From contig JAZQBL010000024.1 of the NCBI GenBank assembly GCA_045545665.1, positions 1 to 42,953 on the forward strand: a stretch of DNA of 42,953 nt, in the 5' to 3' direction. This stretch comes from RGIG7213 sp045545665. Lineage in GTDB: Bacteria > Bacillota > Clostridia > Oscillospirales > CAG-272. The notes beneath the pieces are model-generated. The model was given only the letters and a program-made list of their open reading frames with translations, was not told the origin of the DNA and did not search any database. Shown here piece by piece: positions 1 through 8,391 of the stretch. The translations under genes were made by a program, and so were the position numbers. How positions within the stretch are numbered: the stretch's first letter is position 1; each line of letters starts with the position of its first letter.

Positions 1-153
1 ATACTTAAAATAAAGAAGTCCAAAGAAGTCAAAGAACTTCTTTCAGACCTCATAGAAAAACAAAGAGATGAAAAGCGTATATCCGCCCGTGAATTTATGG
101 ACGACGGCTATGATGGCGGCCACGACGATGATGGCTGTGACTGTGCGGAGTAA
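1..153 (+). CDS. 3' end of an unknown protein gene
   Basis: The first frame is open from base 1 to a TAA at 151-153 and gives the last 50 residues of a protein that begins outside the window. The visible part is a Lys/Glu-rich helix-like stretch followed by an acidic, Gly- and Cys-containing tail (GYDGGHDDDGCDCAE). The tail resembles acidic or metal-binding C-termini of small cytoplasmic regulators, but no family is recognised. The next gene follows 43 bases later on the same strand, so they may be co-transcribed. Confidence 0.5.
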   Translation: MLKIKKSKEVKELLSDLIEKQRDEKRISAREFMDDGYDGGHDDDGCDCAE

Positions 154-196
154 TAATTAATCAACAACCTTGAATTCGAAAAAAACGAGGAACAAT

Positions 197-598
197 ATGC
201 GTAAAGCGAAAAAAATCATATTGATAATATTATCTATTGCAGTTGTTTTACCGATTGCCGCATTTCTTTTTATTGGCGCCCTTTGGAGCGGTGCATTTGA
301 TTTTATGTTTCCGGAGGAAATTGCAACTTACAATAGTCCCGACGGAAAGTATTCGCTTCTCTTTGAGCAAATGGGTTCCCCCGACTGGCCGTTCGGTTCG
401 GTAGATGTCAGACTGACACTCAAAAACCAAAAAGGCAAAAAGATAAAGCGCATATCCACTTACGTTCACAATGACGGTGCAAGTGCACGTGAATGGAATA
501 TTAAAGATATTTCTTGGAATGATGATGCGGTAGTTGTTATTCTCCAAGGCGCAGAAATGGAAGACAAGGAAGTTTCAATATCATATAAAAAGAGCTAA
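197..598 (+). CDS. Hypothetical membrane-anchored protein, 133 aa
   Basis: No family is recognised. The frame is open from a TTG at 170, but the ATG at 197 is preferred because a GAGGA ribosome site lies just before it. The protein starts with a basic cap (MRKAKK), then one hydrophobic segment at about residues 7-30, then a soluble extracytoplasmic domain of roughly 100 residues rich in beta-type sequence (YNSPDGKYSLLFEQ, then SVDVRLTLKNQKGKK). There is no lipobox cysteine, so it is probably an N-terminally anchored or secreted protein facing outward. The next membrane protein starts 18 bases downstream and the pair probably shares a transcript. Confidence 0.6.
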   Translation: MRKAKKIILIILSIAVVLPIAAFLFIGALWSGAFDFMFPEEIATYNSPDGKYSLLFEQMGSPDWPFGSVDVRLTLKNQKGKKIKRISTYVHNDGASAREWNIKDISWNDDAVVVILQGAEMEDKEVSISYKKS

Positions 599-616
599 AA
601 AGAAAGAAGGTATTCG

Positions 617-961
617 GTGAACAAAAAGATATGGTCAATAATTCTTTTGTGTGTGATCATTGTTACAGCTGTGGTAATAGTCAGCGCGGGTATATCGTTA
701 TATCGGTTAGAGAGCGCAGAGATCGACACGTCAAACGATAAATTTCCGGGTGCATCAATTTCAGGGGTAGCTCTTTTATCCATTACTGTGTTGGGCGTAT
801 TTATTTTTATAGGCGGTATGGCATCCGTTGGATTTTTGTGTTCGCTTGTTAATTCAAAAACAGCTGAGAATATGATTATCAGCCGAATATCTAAAGCGTT
901 TTTGTGTTTCTATTCAGCGGTACTTATTTTAATATTTGTATTTGCTGTTTTTTTGATATAA
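617..961 (+). CDS. Hypothetical small integral membrane protein, 114 aa
   Basis: It starts at GTG 617 with an AAGAAGG ribosome site about 7 bases upstream. Three hydrophobic segments are visible, at about residues 5-28, 48-75 and 91-114, joined by short polar loops, and the protein ends inside the last segment. No family is recognised. It follows the preceding anchored protein by 18 bases, and a strong hairpin terminator sits 20 bases after its stop, so it is the last gene of this short plus-strand unit. Function unknown. Confidence 0.6.
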   Translation: MNKKIWSIILLCVIIVTAVVIVSAGISLYRLESAEIDTSNDKFPGASISGVALLSITVLGVFIFIGGMASVGFLCSLVNSKTAENMIISRISKAFLCFYSAVLILIFVFAVFLI

Positions 962-981
962 ACCGAATAAAAGTACAAATA

Positions 982-1008
982 AAAAAGCCGTGGTCTCACG
1001 GCTTTTTA
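982..1008. terminator. Bidirectional rho-independent terminator
   Basis: An 11-base stem (AAAAAGCCGTG with CACGGCTTTTT) closes a GTCT loop and carries A-runs on the left and T-runs on the right. It ends the plus-strand membrane-protein unit and could also stop leftward read-through from the arginine operon. Confidence 0.8.
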
Positions 1009-1033
1009 TATTACATACTGAAAGCCCTTGCCT

Positions 1034-1062
1034 GCAGACAGTGCGCTTTGCGCACTGTCTGC
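1034..1062. repeat. Perfect 13-bp inverted repeat without a T-tract
   Basis: GCAGACAGTGCGC at 1034-1046 and its exact reverse complement at 1050-1062 are separated by TTT. It is GC-rich compared with its surroundings and has no T-run on either side, so it is not a typical terminator. It lies between two proper terminators in the convergent gap and looks like a small repetitive palindromic element. Confidence 0.6.
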
Positions 1063-1084
1063 GGGCGGGCGCATTCTTTGTATA

Positions 1085-1120
1085 ACGAAAAATGTGGAGC
1101 ATTCAACAGAATGCTCCACA
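1085..1120 (-). terminator. Terminator of the arginine operon
   Basis: A perfect 12-base stem at 1093-1104 and 1109-1120 with an AACA/TGTT loop is followed, reading leftward, by TTTTTCGTT. It begins 15 bases after the carB::dapF stop codon. Confidence 0.8.
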
Positions 1121-1134
1121 AAATTTAAAGTGTT

Positions 1135-4100
1135 TTACATTGTGATCGTGCCGTCGAATACGGACTCAACAGAGCCTGTAAGCGTTACACGTCCGTTTGC
1201 GTAGTTTACGATAAGGTCGCCGCCGCGAAGCTTGACCGTTATATCGGCACCTTCTTCACAGTAGCCGTTAACGACTGCCGCAACTGCTGCCGCACAAGCA
1301 CCCGTACCGCAGGAAAGTGTTTCGCCGTTGCCTCTTTCCCAGACACGCATTTTAAGAGTGTTCTTGTTTACGACTCTAACAAATTCCGTGTTGACTCTTT
1401 CAGGGAAGTATTCGCAGTTTTCAAACGCTTCGCCAACGTTTTCAACGTTTACGGCATCCACGCTGTCACAGAATATGACGCAGTGGGGGTTGCCTACGGA
1501 AACGCAGGTGATGTTGTAATCTTCGCCTGCAACAGTTACCTGTCTGTTTATTACCGTTTCACCGTCAAGGTTTACGGGAACGTCCTCGGCTTTGAGTGAT
1601 ACCTCACCCATATCACCGCTTACGGAGCGTACAAGACCGCTGTAAATGTACAGCTTGAGGTGTTTGATACCGCTTTCTGTTTCGATATCAAGCTCTTCTT
1701 TGTCTGTAATTCCGTTGTCGTACAGATATTTTGCAACACAGCGCACGCTGTTGCCCGCCATTTTGCCTTCGCTTCCGTCTTTGTTGAATATTCTGATCTT
1801 TGCATCAGCAACACGTGATTTTTCGATAAGAACGATACCGTCAGCACCTACGCCGTAGTTTCTGTCACATACGGATATCGTAAGTGATTCGGGACACGTT
1901 ATTTCACCGTTTGAGTTGTCGAAGAACAGATAGTCGTTTCCGCAAGCCTGCATCTTTGTGAAGGCGAGCTTCTTGCGTTCCGTTCTCATATGGTTGATGT
2001 CAACAAGCTCCGTGTTGTAAAGCGTAAATCTTGAAGCAACGATATCAGCCAAAGCGTTTGCCGTATCGAGTGACGTAAGGCACGCAACACCTGCAAGAAG
2101 AGCTTTTCTGTGAAGTGTGATGTAGTCTTCCTGTGCCTGCTTCGTTTTAGCACCCGTATAAACGATGAGCTTAATTTTGTTTTCATCAAGAAGCTTTGTT
2201 GCCTGTTCAAGCTTCGTGTCGTCGTTGTCATCACCGATTACGCCGACGTCAATTCCGCCGAGGGCTGAAATTGCTTTCGCCGTGCCCTTCGTTGCGTAAA
2301 TGTTGAGTCCGAGGTCTGCAAATTTCTTTGCAAGCTGAACTATTTCAAATTTATCGTTACCGCCGACAGTTATATAAACACCGTCGTCTTTGTTTTTGCC
2401 GATATCCATGCTGAATCCGGCAGATACCATACCCTTGAAAAGTGCTTCGGTGAGGTTTTTACCTACGCCGAGAACTTCACCCGTTGACTTCATTTCCGGA
2501 CCGAGTGAGGAGTTGACGTCTGAAAGCTTTTCAAACGAGAACACGGGAACCTTTACCGCAACGTACGGAGGTATCTTGTAAAGACCGCTTTCGTATCCGA
2601 GATCCTTAAGCTTTGCACCGAGCATTACACGGGAAGCAATATCGACCATAGGAATACCCGTAACCTTGCTTATGTAGGGGATAGTACGGGAAGCTCTGGG
2701 GTTTACTTCGATTACGTAAAGCTCACCTTCATACGTGAGGTACTGAATATTTACAAGGCCCTTTGTGCCGAGTGATTTTGCAAGAAGCGTCGAACATTCG
2801 ATAATTCTGTGAATGAGCTTGTCGGAGATGTTCTGCGGAGGATAAATTGCAATAGAGTCACCGCTGTGGACACCTGCACGTTCGATATGCTCCATAATAC
2901 CGGGGATGAGGACGTCCTCACCGTCGGAGATAACGTCAACTTCAAGCTCTGTACCCGACATGTATTTGTCTACGAGTACGGGGTTTTCGATATCGTGGGA
3001 GAGAATAAGCTCCATATACTGACGTACGTCGTCGTCAGTGTAAGCGATAGTCATATTCTGACCGCCGATAACGTAGGAAGGACGGAGAAGTACGGGGTAT
3101 TTAAGCGTATGAGCCGCTTCAAGCGCTTCGTCCATCGTCATAATACCGAGTCCCTTCGGACGCTTGATATCGAGAGAGTTGAGAAGTGCATCGAACTTTT
3201 CACGGTCTTCGGCAAGGTCGATACCTTCAGCCGACGTTCCGAGAATACGTATTCCCGAATCGCTCAGGAACTTAACAAGCTTTATGGCTGTCTGACCGCC
3301 GAATGCCACAACGACGCCGATAGGCTTTTCAACTTCAATTACACCCATAACGTCTTCGGGCGAGAGGGGTTCAAAGTAGAGTCTGTCGGAAACGTCGAAG
3401 TCGGTGGATACCGTTTCGGGGTTGTTGTTTATGATTATTACTTCGTATCCGAGTTCACGCAAGGTCTTTGCACAGTGAACGGAAGAGTAGTCAAATTCAA
3501 TACCCTGACCGATACGGATAGGACCTGAACCGAGGACGATTATCTTTTCTCTGCCTGTTTCAGCCTTCGGACGTGCTTCGCACGCTTTTCCGTATACGGA
3601 ATAGAAGTAGGGAGTCTTTGCTGCAAATTCGCCGGCACACGTGTCAACCGTCTTATAAACGGGATAGAGCTTTTCTTTGCATTCTTTGCCCGATATTCTC
3701 GTTATTGCCTTGTCGGTATAACCGAGACGCTTGCCCTGCATATAAAGCTCGGAATCGAGCGCGGGTGCATCTGCGATCTTCTTTTCGTATTCCGCAAGCT
3801 TCTTTATCTTGTTTATAAAGAACTTGTCGATCTTCGTTATTTCGTTTATTTCATCTACCGATACGCCTCTGCGGAGCGCTTCATATACGGCAAATATTCT
3901 GACGTCGTCAATATCGTGGAGCTTTGCTTTGATATCTTCACATTCGTCAAGTGCGGGCATATGGAGTGTGTCGAGTGAAAGCTCGGCACCTCTTACAGCC
4001 TTCATAAGTGCAGATTCAAAGCTGTCACCTATAGCCATGACCTCGCCCGTCGCCTTCATCTGTGTTCCGAGCTTGCGTGAAGCGTAGGGGAACTTATCAA

Positions 4101-5184
4101 AGGGCCACTTGGGCATTTTGAGAACTACGTAGTCAACGGTCGGCTCAAAGCAAGCACACGTGATTCCCGTAACGTCGTTCTGGATCTCATCAAGCGTATA
4201 ACCGAGAGCTATCTTTGACGTTACCTTTGCTATAGGATAACCTGTCGCCTTACTTGCAAGGGCTGATGAACGGGAAACTCTGGGGTTTACCTCGATTACG
4301 AAATAGTTATCACTGTACGGATCAAGTGCGAACTGACAGTTACAGCCGCCTTCAATTTTAAGAGCTGCTATGATGTTCAGAGCTGCCGTGCTGAGCATCG
4401 TGTACTCTTTATCGGTAAGCGTAAGAGCAGGAGCAACGACGATACTGTCACCTGTGTGAACACCGACGGGGTCTACGTTTTCCATCGAGCATACGGTGAT
4501 AACGTTACCTGCGCCGTCACGCATAACCTCAAATTCGACTTCTTTGTAGCCGAATATGTATTTTTCGACGAGTATTTGGTGGATAGGCGACATATTAAGT
4601 CCCGTACCGGCTGTTATTCTGAGCTGTTCTTCATCGTAAGCAACGCCGCCGCCTGCGCCGCCGAGGGTGAATGCAGGACGTACGATAACGGGGTAACCTA
4701 TTTTGTTTGCTATTTCAACAGCTTCTTCAACGTCGTGCGTTGTATCGGAAGGAATACAAGGCTGATTGATCTCATCCATCGTGTCCTTGAAGCGCTGTCT
4801 GTCCTCTGCACGGATTATTGCATCAGCATTCGTACCTATAAGGCGGATATTGTGCTTTTGCAAAAATCCTTCCTTATAAAGCTGCATAGCAATTGTAAGA
4901 CCTGTCTGACCGCCGAGACCTGCAAGCAAGCTGTCGGGTTTTTCTTTGAGGATTATTCTCTTTATCGTTTCCGTGTTGAGCGGTTCGAGATATATCTCGT
5001 TTGCCATTGAGAAATCCGTCATTATTGTTGCGGGGTTGCAGTTTACAAGAACGGCTTCAACCCCTTCGGATTTGAGCACGCGGCATGCCTGTGCGCCTGC
5101 ATAGTCAAATTCCGCTGCCTGACCGATGACGATAGGACCTGAGCCTATTACAAGAACTTTTTTAATACTTAAATCTTTTGGCAT
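1135..5184 (-). CDS. carB: Carbamoyl-phosphate synthase large subunit fused to a diaminopimelate epimerase domain
   Basis: This 1349-residue protein has two parts. Residues 1-1072 are a full-length CarB: first ATP-grasp half with the N-terminal GSGPIVIGQAAEFDYAG motif, a second half starting near 550 with GSGPIRIGQGIEFDYSSVH, and a C-terminal MGS-like allosteric domain. Residues 1073-1349 are a complete DapF fold: ACGNDYLFFD, GADGIVLI, GNPHCVIF, NTEFV, ERGNGETLSCGTGACA. CarB makes carbamoyl phosphate from bicarbonate, ammonia and two ATP; DapF interconverts LL- and meso-diaminopimelate. The first catalytic DapF cysteine position (residue 1143) is Ala, while the second (Cys1292) is present. 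The start has a GGAGGA site and carA ends 14 bases upstream. An internal ATG at 1989 precedes the DapF part but has no ribosome site, so a fused product is expected. Last gene of the arginine operon. Confidence 0.93.
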   Translation of the reverse strand: MPKDLSIKKVLVIGSGPIVIGQAAEFDYAGAQACRVLKSEGVEAVLVNCNPATIMTDFSMANEIYLEPLNTETIKRIILKEKPDSLLAGLGGQTGLTIAMQLYKEGFLQKHNIRLIGTNADAIIRAEDRQRFKDTMDEINQPCIPSDTTHDVEEAVEIANKIGYPVIVRPAFTLGGAGGGVAYDEEQLRITAGTGLNMSPIHQILVEKYIFGYKEVEFEVMRDGAGNVITVCSMENVDPVGVHTGDSIVVAPALTLTDKEYTMLSTAALNIIAALKIEGGCNCQFALDPYSDNYFVIEVNPRVSRSSALASKATGYPIAKVTSKIALGYTLDEIQNDVTGITCACFEPTVDYVVLKMPKWPFDKFPYASRKLGTQMKATGEVMAIGDSFESALMKAVRGAELSLDTLHMPALDECEDIKAKLHDIDDVRIFAVYEALRRGVSVDEINEITKIDKFFINKIKKLAEYEKKIADAPALDSELYMQGKRLGYTDKAITRISGKECKEKLYPVYKTVDTCAGEFAAKTPYFYSVYGKACEARPKAETGREKIIVLGSGPIRIGQGIEFDYSSVHCAKTLRELGYEVIIINNNPETVSTDFDVSDRLYFEPLSPEDVMGVIEVEKPIGVVVAFGGQTAIKLVKFLSDSGIRILGTSAEGIDLAEDREKFDALLNSLDIKRPKGLGIMTMDEALEAAHTLKYPVLLRPSYVIGGQNMTIAYTDDDVRQYMELILSHDIENPVLVDKYMSGTELEVDVISDGEDVLIPGIMEHIERAGVHSGDSIAIYPPQNISDKLIHRIIECSTLLAKSLGTKGLVNIQYLTYEGELYVIEVNPRASRTIPYISKVTGIPMVDIASRVMLGAKLKDLGYESGLYKIPPYVAVKVPVFSFEKLSDVNSSLGPEMKSTGEVLGVGKNLTEALFKGMVSAGFSMDIGKNKDDGVYITVGGNDKFEIVQLAKKFADLGLNIYATKGTAKAISALGGIDVGVIGDDNDDTKLEQATKLLDENKIKLIVYTGAKTKQAQEDYITLHRKALLAGVACLTSLDTANALADIVASRFTLYNTELVDINHMRTERKKLAFTKMQACGNDYLFFDNSNGEITCPESLTISVCDRNYGVGADGIVLIEKSRVADAKIRIFNKDGSEGKMAGNSVRCVAKYLYDNGITDKEELDIETESGIKHLKLYIYSGLVRSVSGDMGEVSLKAEDVPVNLDGETVINRQVTVAGEDYNITCVSVGNPHCVIFCDSVDAVNVENVGEAFENCEYFPERVNTEFVRVVNKNTLKMRVWERGNGETLSCGTGACAAAVAAVVNGYCEEGADITVKLRGGDLIVNYANGRVTLTGSVESVFDGTITM

Positions 5185-5198
5185 AATTTATTCCTCCG

Positions 5199-6263
5199 TC
5201 ATTTATTTCCGAGCATTGAAACGAATCTGTCGTATACGAACGACGTATCTGCAGGTGCTGAATTATCCTGCGGTATGAACTGTACCGAGAAAGAAGGATG
5301 AGCTGTATATGTTATACCTTCAACGTCCTTATCGTTTGCGTTTACAAACGATACCGTACCCTTGTCCTCGGGCAGAGTATCTGCCAATACCGTATAGCCG
5401 TGATTCTGGGATGTGATATACGTTTTTTCACCGTCAAGATCACGTACGGGGAGGTTTGCGCCTCTGTGTCCTGTTTTTACGGGTGCTGTTTTTGCGCCGT
5501 TTGCCAAAGCCAAAAGCTGGTGACCGAGCCCGCAGGCAAATATCGGTTTTTTGCCGATAAGCGCTTTTATCTGTTCTGTCTGCTCGGCGTAGTCGGCAGG
5601 GTTTCCGGGACCGTCTGAAAGCAGAACGCCGTCAAACTCACCGTCGAGTATTTCGGATGCCTTTGTGTTATACGGGAATACTGTTACGTTGCAGCGTCTG
5701 TCAACGAGGCGTTCCGCTACGTCGCGGACAGAACCGTAGTTTATGAGAGCTACGCTGTGCTGAGGAGCTTTCGCCTTTACCTCTTTTTTTCCTTCGCCGT
5801 CGTATGCGGCGCCGACTTTTGATGAGGGCTTGAATGCTTTTGCCAAAGCTAAAGCTTCGTCGGCAGTTTCTGCAATACCTGCCGTCATCGCTCCTTCGTC
5901 ACGGAGCGTTCTTGTTATTTCACGTGTGTCAACACCGCAAAGACAGCAGGTGCCTGCATTGTTCAGGTAGTCCGAAAGCTTGCCTTCGCAGTTATGGTTT
6001 GAGGGATCTTCGACTATCTCCATTGTAACGTAGGCGGCAGGGTACACTTTGCTGTCATTCATTCCGGGAATAATTCCGCAAGCGCCGATGAGCGGGAACG
6101 TCTGTACCACGATCTGTCCTATGTTGCAAGGATCGCCGAGGGTGTTGTTATAGCCGACAACGCCTGTTGTAAATACGGCTTCGCCGGCGGCTTTTTCGTT
6201 TGAAGTTACGAAATATCCTTCAAAGATTTTGCCGTTTTCAAGAGCAAGATAACCTTTTTTCAT
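5199..6263 (-). CDS. carA: Carbamoyl-phosphate synthase small subunit lacking the glutaminase triad
   Basis: The 354 residues have the usual CarA layout: an N-terminal domain to about residue 130 and a class-I glutamine amidotransferase domain from about 168. CarA normally hydrolyses glutamine and channels ammonia to CarB. Fold motifs are kept (LLSDGPGNPADY, GLGHQLLALANGAKT, GHRGAN, YITSQNHGYTV), but the active site is altered. The usual nucleophile motif GICLGHQ reads ACGLGHQ, putting Gly at the nucleophile position (residue 245) and a Cys one residue earlier. The usual FHPE reads FIPQ, so catalytic His and Glu are Ile330 and Gln332. The glutamine-binding DPSY motif is DPCN. The frame is intact, with an AAAGGA ribosome site and carB 14 bases downstream. 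I infer a structural or regulatory subunit of an ammonia-using enzyme; glutaminase activity through another arrangement cannot be excluded. Confidence 0.92.
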   Translation of the reverse strand: MKKGYLALENGKIFEGYFVTSNEKAAGEAVFTTGVVGYNNTLGDPCNIGQIVVQTFPLIGACGIIPGMNDSKVYPAAYVTMEIVEDPSNHNCEGKLSDYLNNAGTCCLCGVDTREITRTLRDEGAMTAGIAETADEALALAKAFKPSSKVGAAYDGEGKKEVKAKAPQHSVALINYGSVRDVAERLVDRRCNVTVFPYNTKASEILDGEFDGVLLSDGPGNPADYAEQTEQIKALIGKKPIFACGLGHQLLALANGAKTAPVKTGHRGANLPVRDLDGEKTYITSQNHGYTVLADTLPEDKGTVSFVNANDKDVEGITYTAHPSFSVQFIPQDNSAPADTSFVYDRFVSMLGNK

Positions 6264-6287
6264 ATATTTTAATATCCTTTCGGCATA

Positions 6288-7190
6288 TTATTGCATAAGT
6301 AAGACCATAACGGCTTTCTGTGCGTGCAGGCGGTTTTCAGCCTCGTCAAATATTTCATTTGCGTGCTCTTCAAATATATCGCCCATGATCTCTTCGCCTT
6401 TGTGCGCAGGCAGACAGTGGAGGATCATAGCACCTTCGTTTGCCGCACCGTAGACCGTTTTGTTTATCTGATAGCCTTCAAACGCTACGCGGCGTTTTGC
6501 GGCTTCTCCTTCCTGACCCATTGATGCCCATACGTCTGTGTAAAGAACGTCAGCACCGTCTGCTGCCTTCATAATATCGGGTGTGCAGGTGAATTTGCCG
6601 TTCGCTTCAGCCCATTTGATTATATCCGCATCGGGCTTGTACTGCTCGGGGCAGGCAATAGCAACTTCCATACCGCACTTGATACCGCCTACGATGAGTG
6701 AGTTTGCCATATTGTTACCGTCACCGATAAACGTCATCTTTTTACCCTTGAGGTCTTTTTTGTATTCTCTTATCGTCATAAGGTCTGCAAGAACCTGGCA
6801 GGGGTGTGCATAGTCTGTAAGACCGTTTATTATCGGTATTGAACCGAATGATGCCATATCTTCAACTTCCTGCTGGTCGAACGTTCTTATCATAATACCG
6901 TCGAGGTATCTTGAAAGAACGCGGATGGTGTCGGCTGTGTCCTCGCCTCGTCCGATCTGAAGATCGTTTGATGAAAGGAACAGTCCGCTTCCGCCAAGCT
7001 CGTGAATACCTACCTCAAAGGAAACACGTGTACGTGTTGAGGATTTACGGAAGATCATACCGAGCGTTTTGTCAGCGAGAAGCTTATGGGAAATACCGTT
7101 CTTGCGTTCATATTTGAGCTTGTCGGCAAGATCAAGTATTTGAGTAATTTCCGATTCCGAAAGATCGGAAAGCTTCAATAAGTGTTTCAT
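6288..7190 (-). CDS. argF: Ornithine carbamoyltransferase
   Basis: This cytoplasmic enzyme transfers the carbamoyl group of carbamoyl phosphate to ornithine, giving citrulline. The 300 residues match the family length. The carbamoyl-phosphate loop SSTRTR is at 50-55, HPCQVLADL at 129-137, the ornithine-side DVWASMG near 219-225, and the catalytic HCLPAH at 258-263, so all signature residues are intact. It lies 24 bases upstream of carA in the operon, placing the maker and user of carbamoyl phosphate side by side. HCLP argues for ornithine rather than aspartate transcarbamoylase. Confidence 0.96.
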   Translation of the reverse strand: MKHLLKLSDLSESEITQILDLADKLKYERKNGISHKLLADKTLGMIFRKSSTRTRVSFEVGIHELGGSGLFLSSNDLQIGRGEDTADTIRVLSRYLDGIMIRTFDQQEVEDMASFGSIPIINGLTDYAHPCQVLADLMTIREYKKDLKGKKMTFIGDGNNMANSLIVGGIKCGMEVAIACPEQYKPDADIIKWAEANGKFTCTPDIMKAADGADVLYTDVWASMGQEGEAAKRRVAFEGYQINKTVYGAANEGAMILHCLPAHKGEEIMGDIFEEHANEIFDEAENRLHAQKAVMVLLMQ

Positions 7191-7216
7191 ATTTATTTTT
7201 TTCCTTTATAATGGAT

Positions 7217-8377
7217 TTATTTGTCGATGTTAGCACAGATTATGTCAAGTGCCTTTTCAAGCTCTTCAAATGAAATGTTCAAAGGAGGCGTAAGACGCAT
7301 TTTGTCCTTTGCCGTAAGAGGTAAAACACCGTCTTTTATACAGTCGTTTACAAGCTCTTTGGAGTCCTTTGTCGTTTTAACGCCCAAGAGAAGTCCAAGT
7401 CCGCTTACCGATACCGTGTTTTTGCAAGCCTTAAGACGGCTTATGATGTATTCGCTCTTTTTCTGTACGGAGGAAAGAAGCTCGTCGTCAATTCTTGAAA
7501 GCACGTTGTAAGCACCTGCCGCACATACGGGGTTACCGCCGAAGGTCGAACCGTGTGTTGACGGACCGAGTGTGTTTTCAACCTTTTCGCCCATTATTAC
7601 AGCGCCTATCGGAAGACCGCCGCCGAGACCCTTTGCAGTTGAAATTATGTCAGGTTTTATACCGTAGCGCATATATGCGTAAAGGGCACCGCATCTGCCG
7701 TTGCCCGTTTGTACCTCGTCAACGCAGAAAAGGATATCACGCTCAGCGCATATCTTATATATCTCGTCAACGTATTCTTTTTCAAGCGGTAAAACACCGC
7801 CTTCGCCTTGCACAAGCTCAACCATAACGGCACAAACGTCATCTGTTATAAGCTGTTTCGTGCCTTCGATATCGTTTGCGGGTGCAAAGTCAAAGCCCTC
7901 GGTGAAAGGGAAAAAGTAATTGTGAAAAACGTCCTGTCCCGTTGCGGAAAGCGTTGTTACCGTTCTTCCGTGGAAGGAATTTTTAAGCGTTATTATTTTG
8001 TTTCTGCCTTCACCGTATTTGTCAAACGAATATTTTCTTGCCGCCTTTATCATACCTTCGTTTGCTTCGGCACCCGAATTTGCAAAAAACACTTTTTTCA
8101 TTCCGGTTTTTTTGCAAATAAGCTCGGCAAGCTTTACCTGCGGAGCGGTATAGTAAAGGTTTGATGCGTGAGCGTATTTGTTAAGCTGTTCTGTTACGGC
8201 TTTAACGTACTCATCATCGCAATGACCGAATACGGTCGTTGCGATGCCTGCGCCCATATCAATATATTCTTTGTTATCCGTATCGTAAACGGTACTGCCC
8301 TTTGCGTGATCAAAAACGACGGGGAATCTGCCGTACGTCGGGGCAATATATTTTTTATCGTTTTCTTGTATGTTCAT
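7217..8377 (-). CDS. argD: Acetylornithine aminotransferase
   Basis: This PLP enzyme converts N-acetylglutamate semialdehyde to N-acetylornithine using glutamate. The 386-residue class-III aminotransferase shows the phosphate-binding NSGAEANEGMIK near 100-111, the cofactor-ring motif FCVDEVQTGNGRCG near 217-230, and the Schiff-base lysine in ISTAKGLGGGLPIGA (Lys249). It sits between argB and argF in the arginine operon, which supports ArgD over other class-III enzymes. Enzymes of this group often also act as succinyl-diaminopimelate aminotransferases, which is of interest next to the DapF domain, but nothing in the sequence shows such a role. Confidence 0.95.
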   Translation of the reverse strand: MNIQENDKKYIAPTYGRFPVVFDHAKGSTVYDTDNKEYIDMGAGIATTVFGHCDDEYVKAVTEQLNKYAHASNLYYTAPQVKLAELICKKTGMKKVFFANSGAEANEGMIKAARKYSFDKYGEGRNKIITLKNSFHGRTVTTLSATGQDVFHNYFFPFTEGFDFAPANDIEGTKQLITDDVCAVMVELVQGEGGVLPLEKEYVDEIYKICAERDILFCVDEVQTGNGRCGALYAYMRYGIKPDIISTAKGLGGGLPIGAVIMGEKVENTLGPSTHGSTFGGNPVCAAGAYNVLSRIDDELLSSVQKKSEYIISRLKACKNTVSVSGLGLLLGVKTTKDSKELVNDCIKDGVLPLTAKDKMRLTPPLNISFEELEKALDIICANIDK

Positions 8378-8391
8378 TGTGACCTCTTATT

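Noticed and set aside
2809..3528. 239-residue plus-strand frame
   Set aside because: It lies wholly inside carB on the opposite strand and has no ribosome site or recognisable protein character.
4456..5010. 184-residue plus-strand frame
   Set aside because: Antisense shadow of the carB 5' end.
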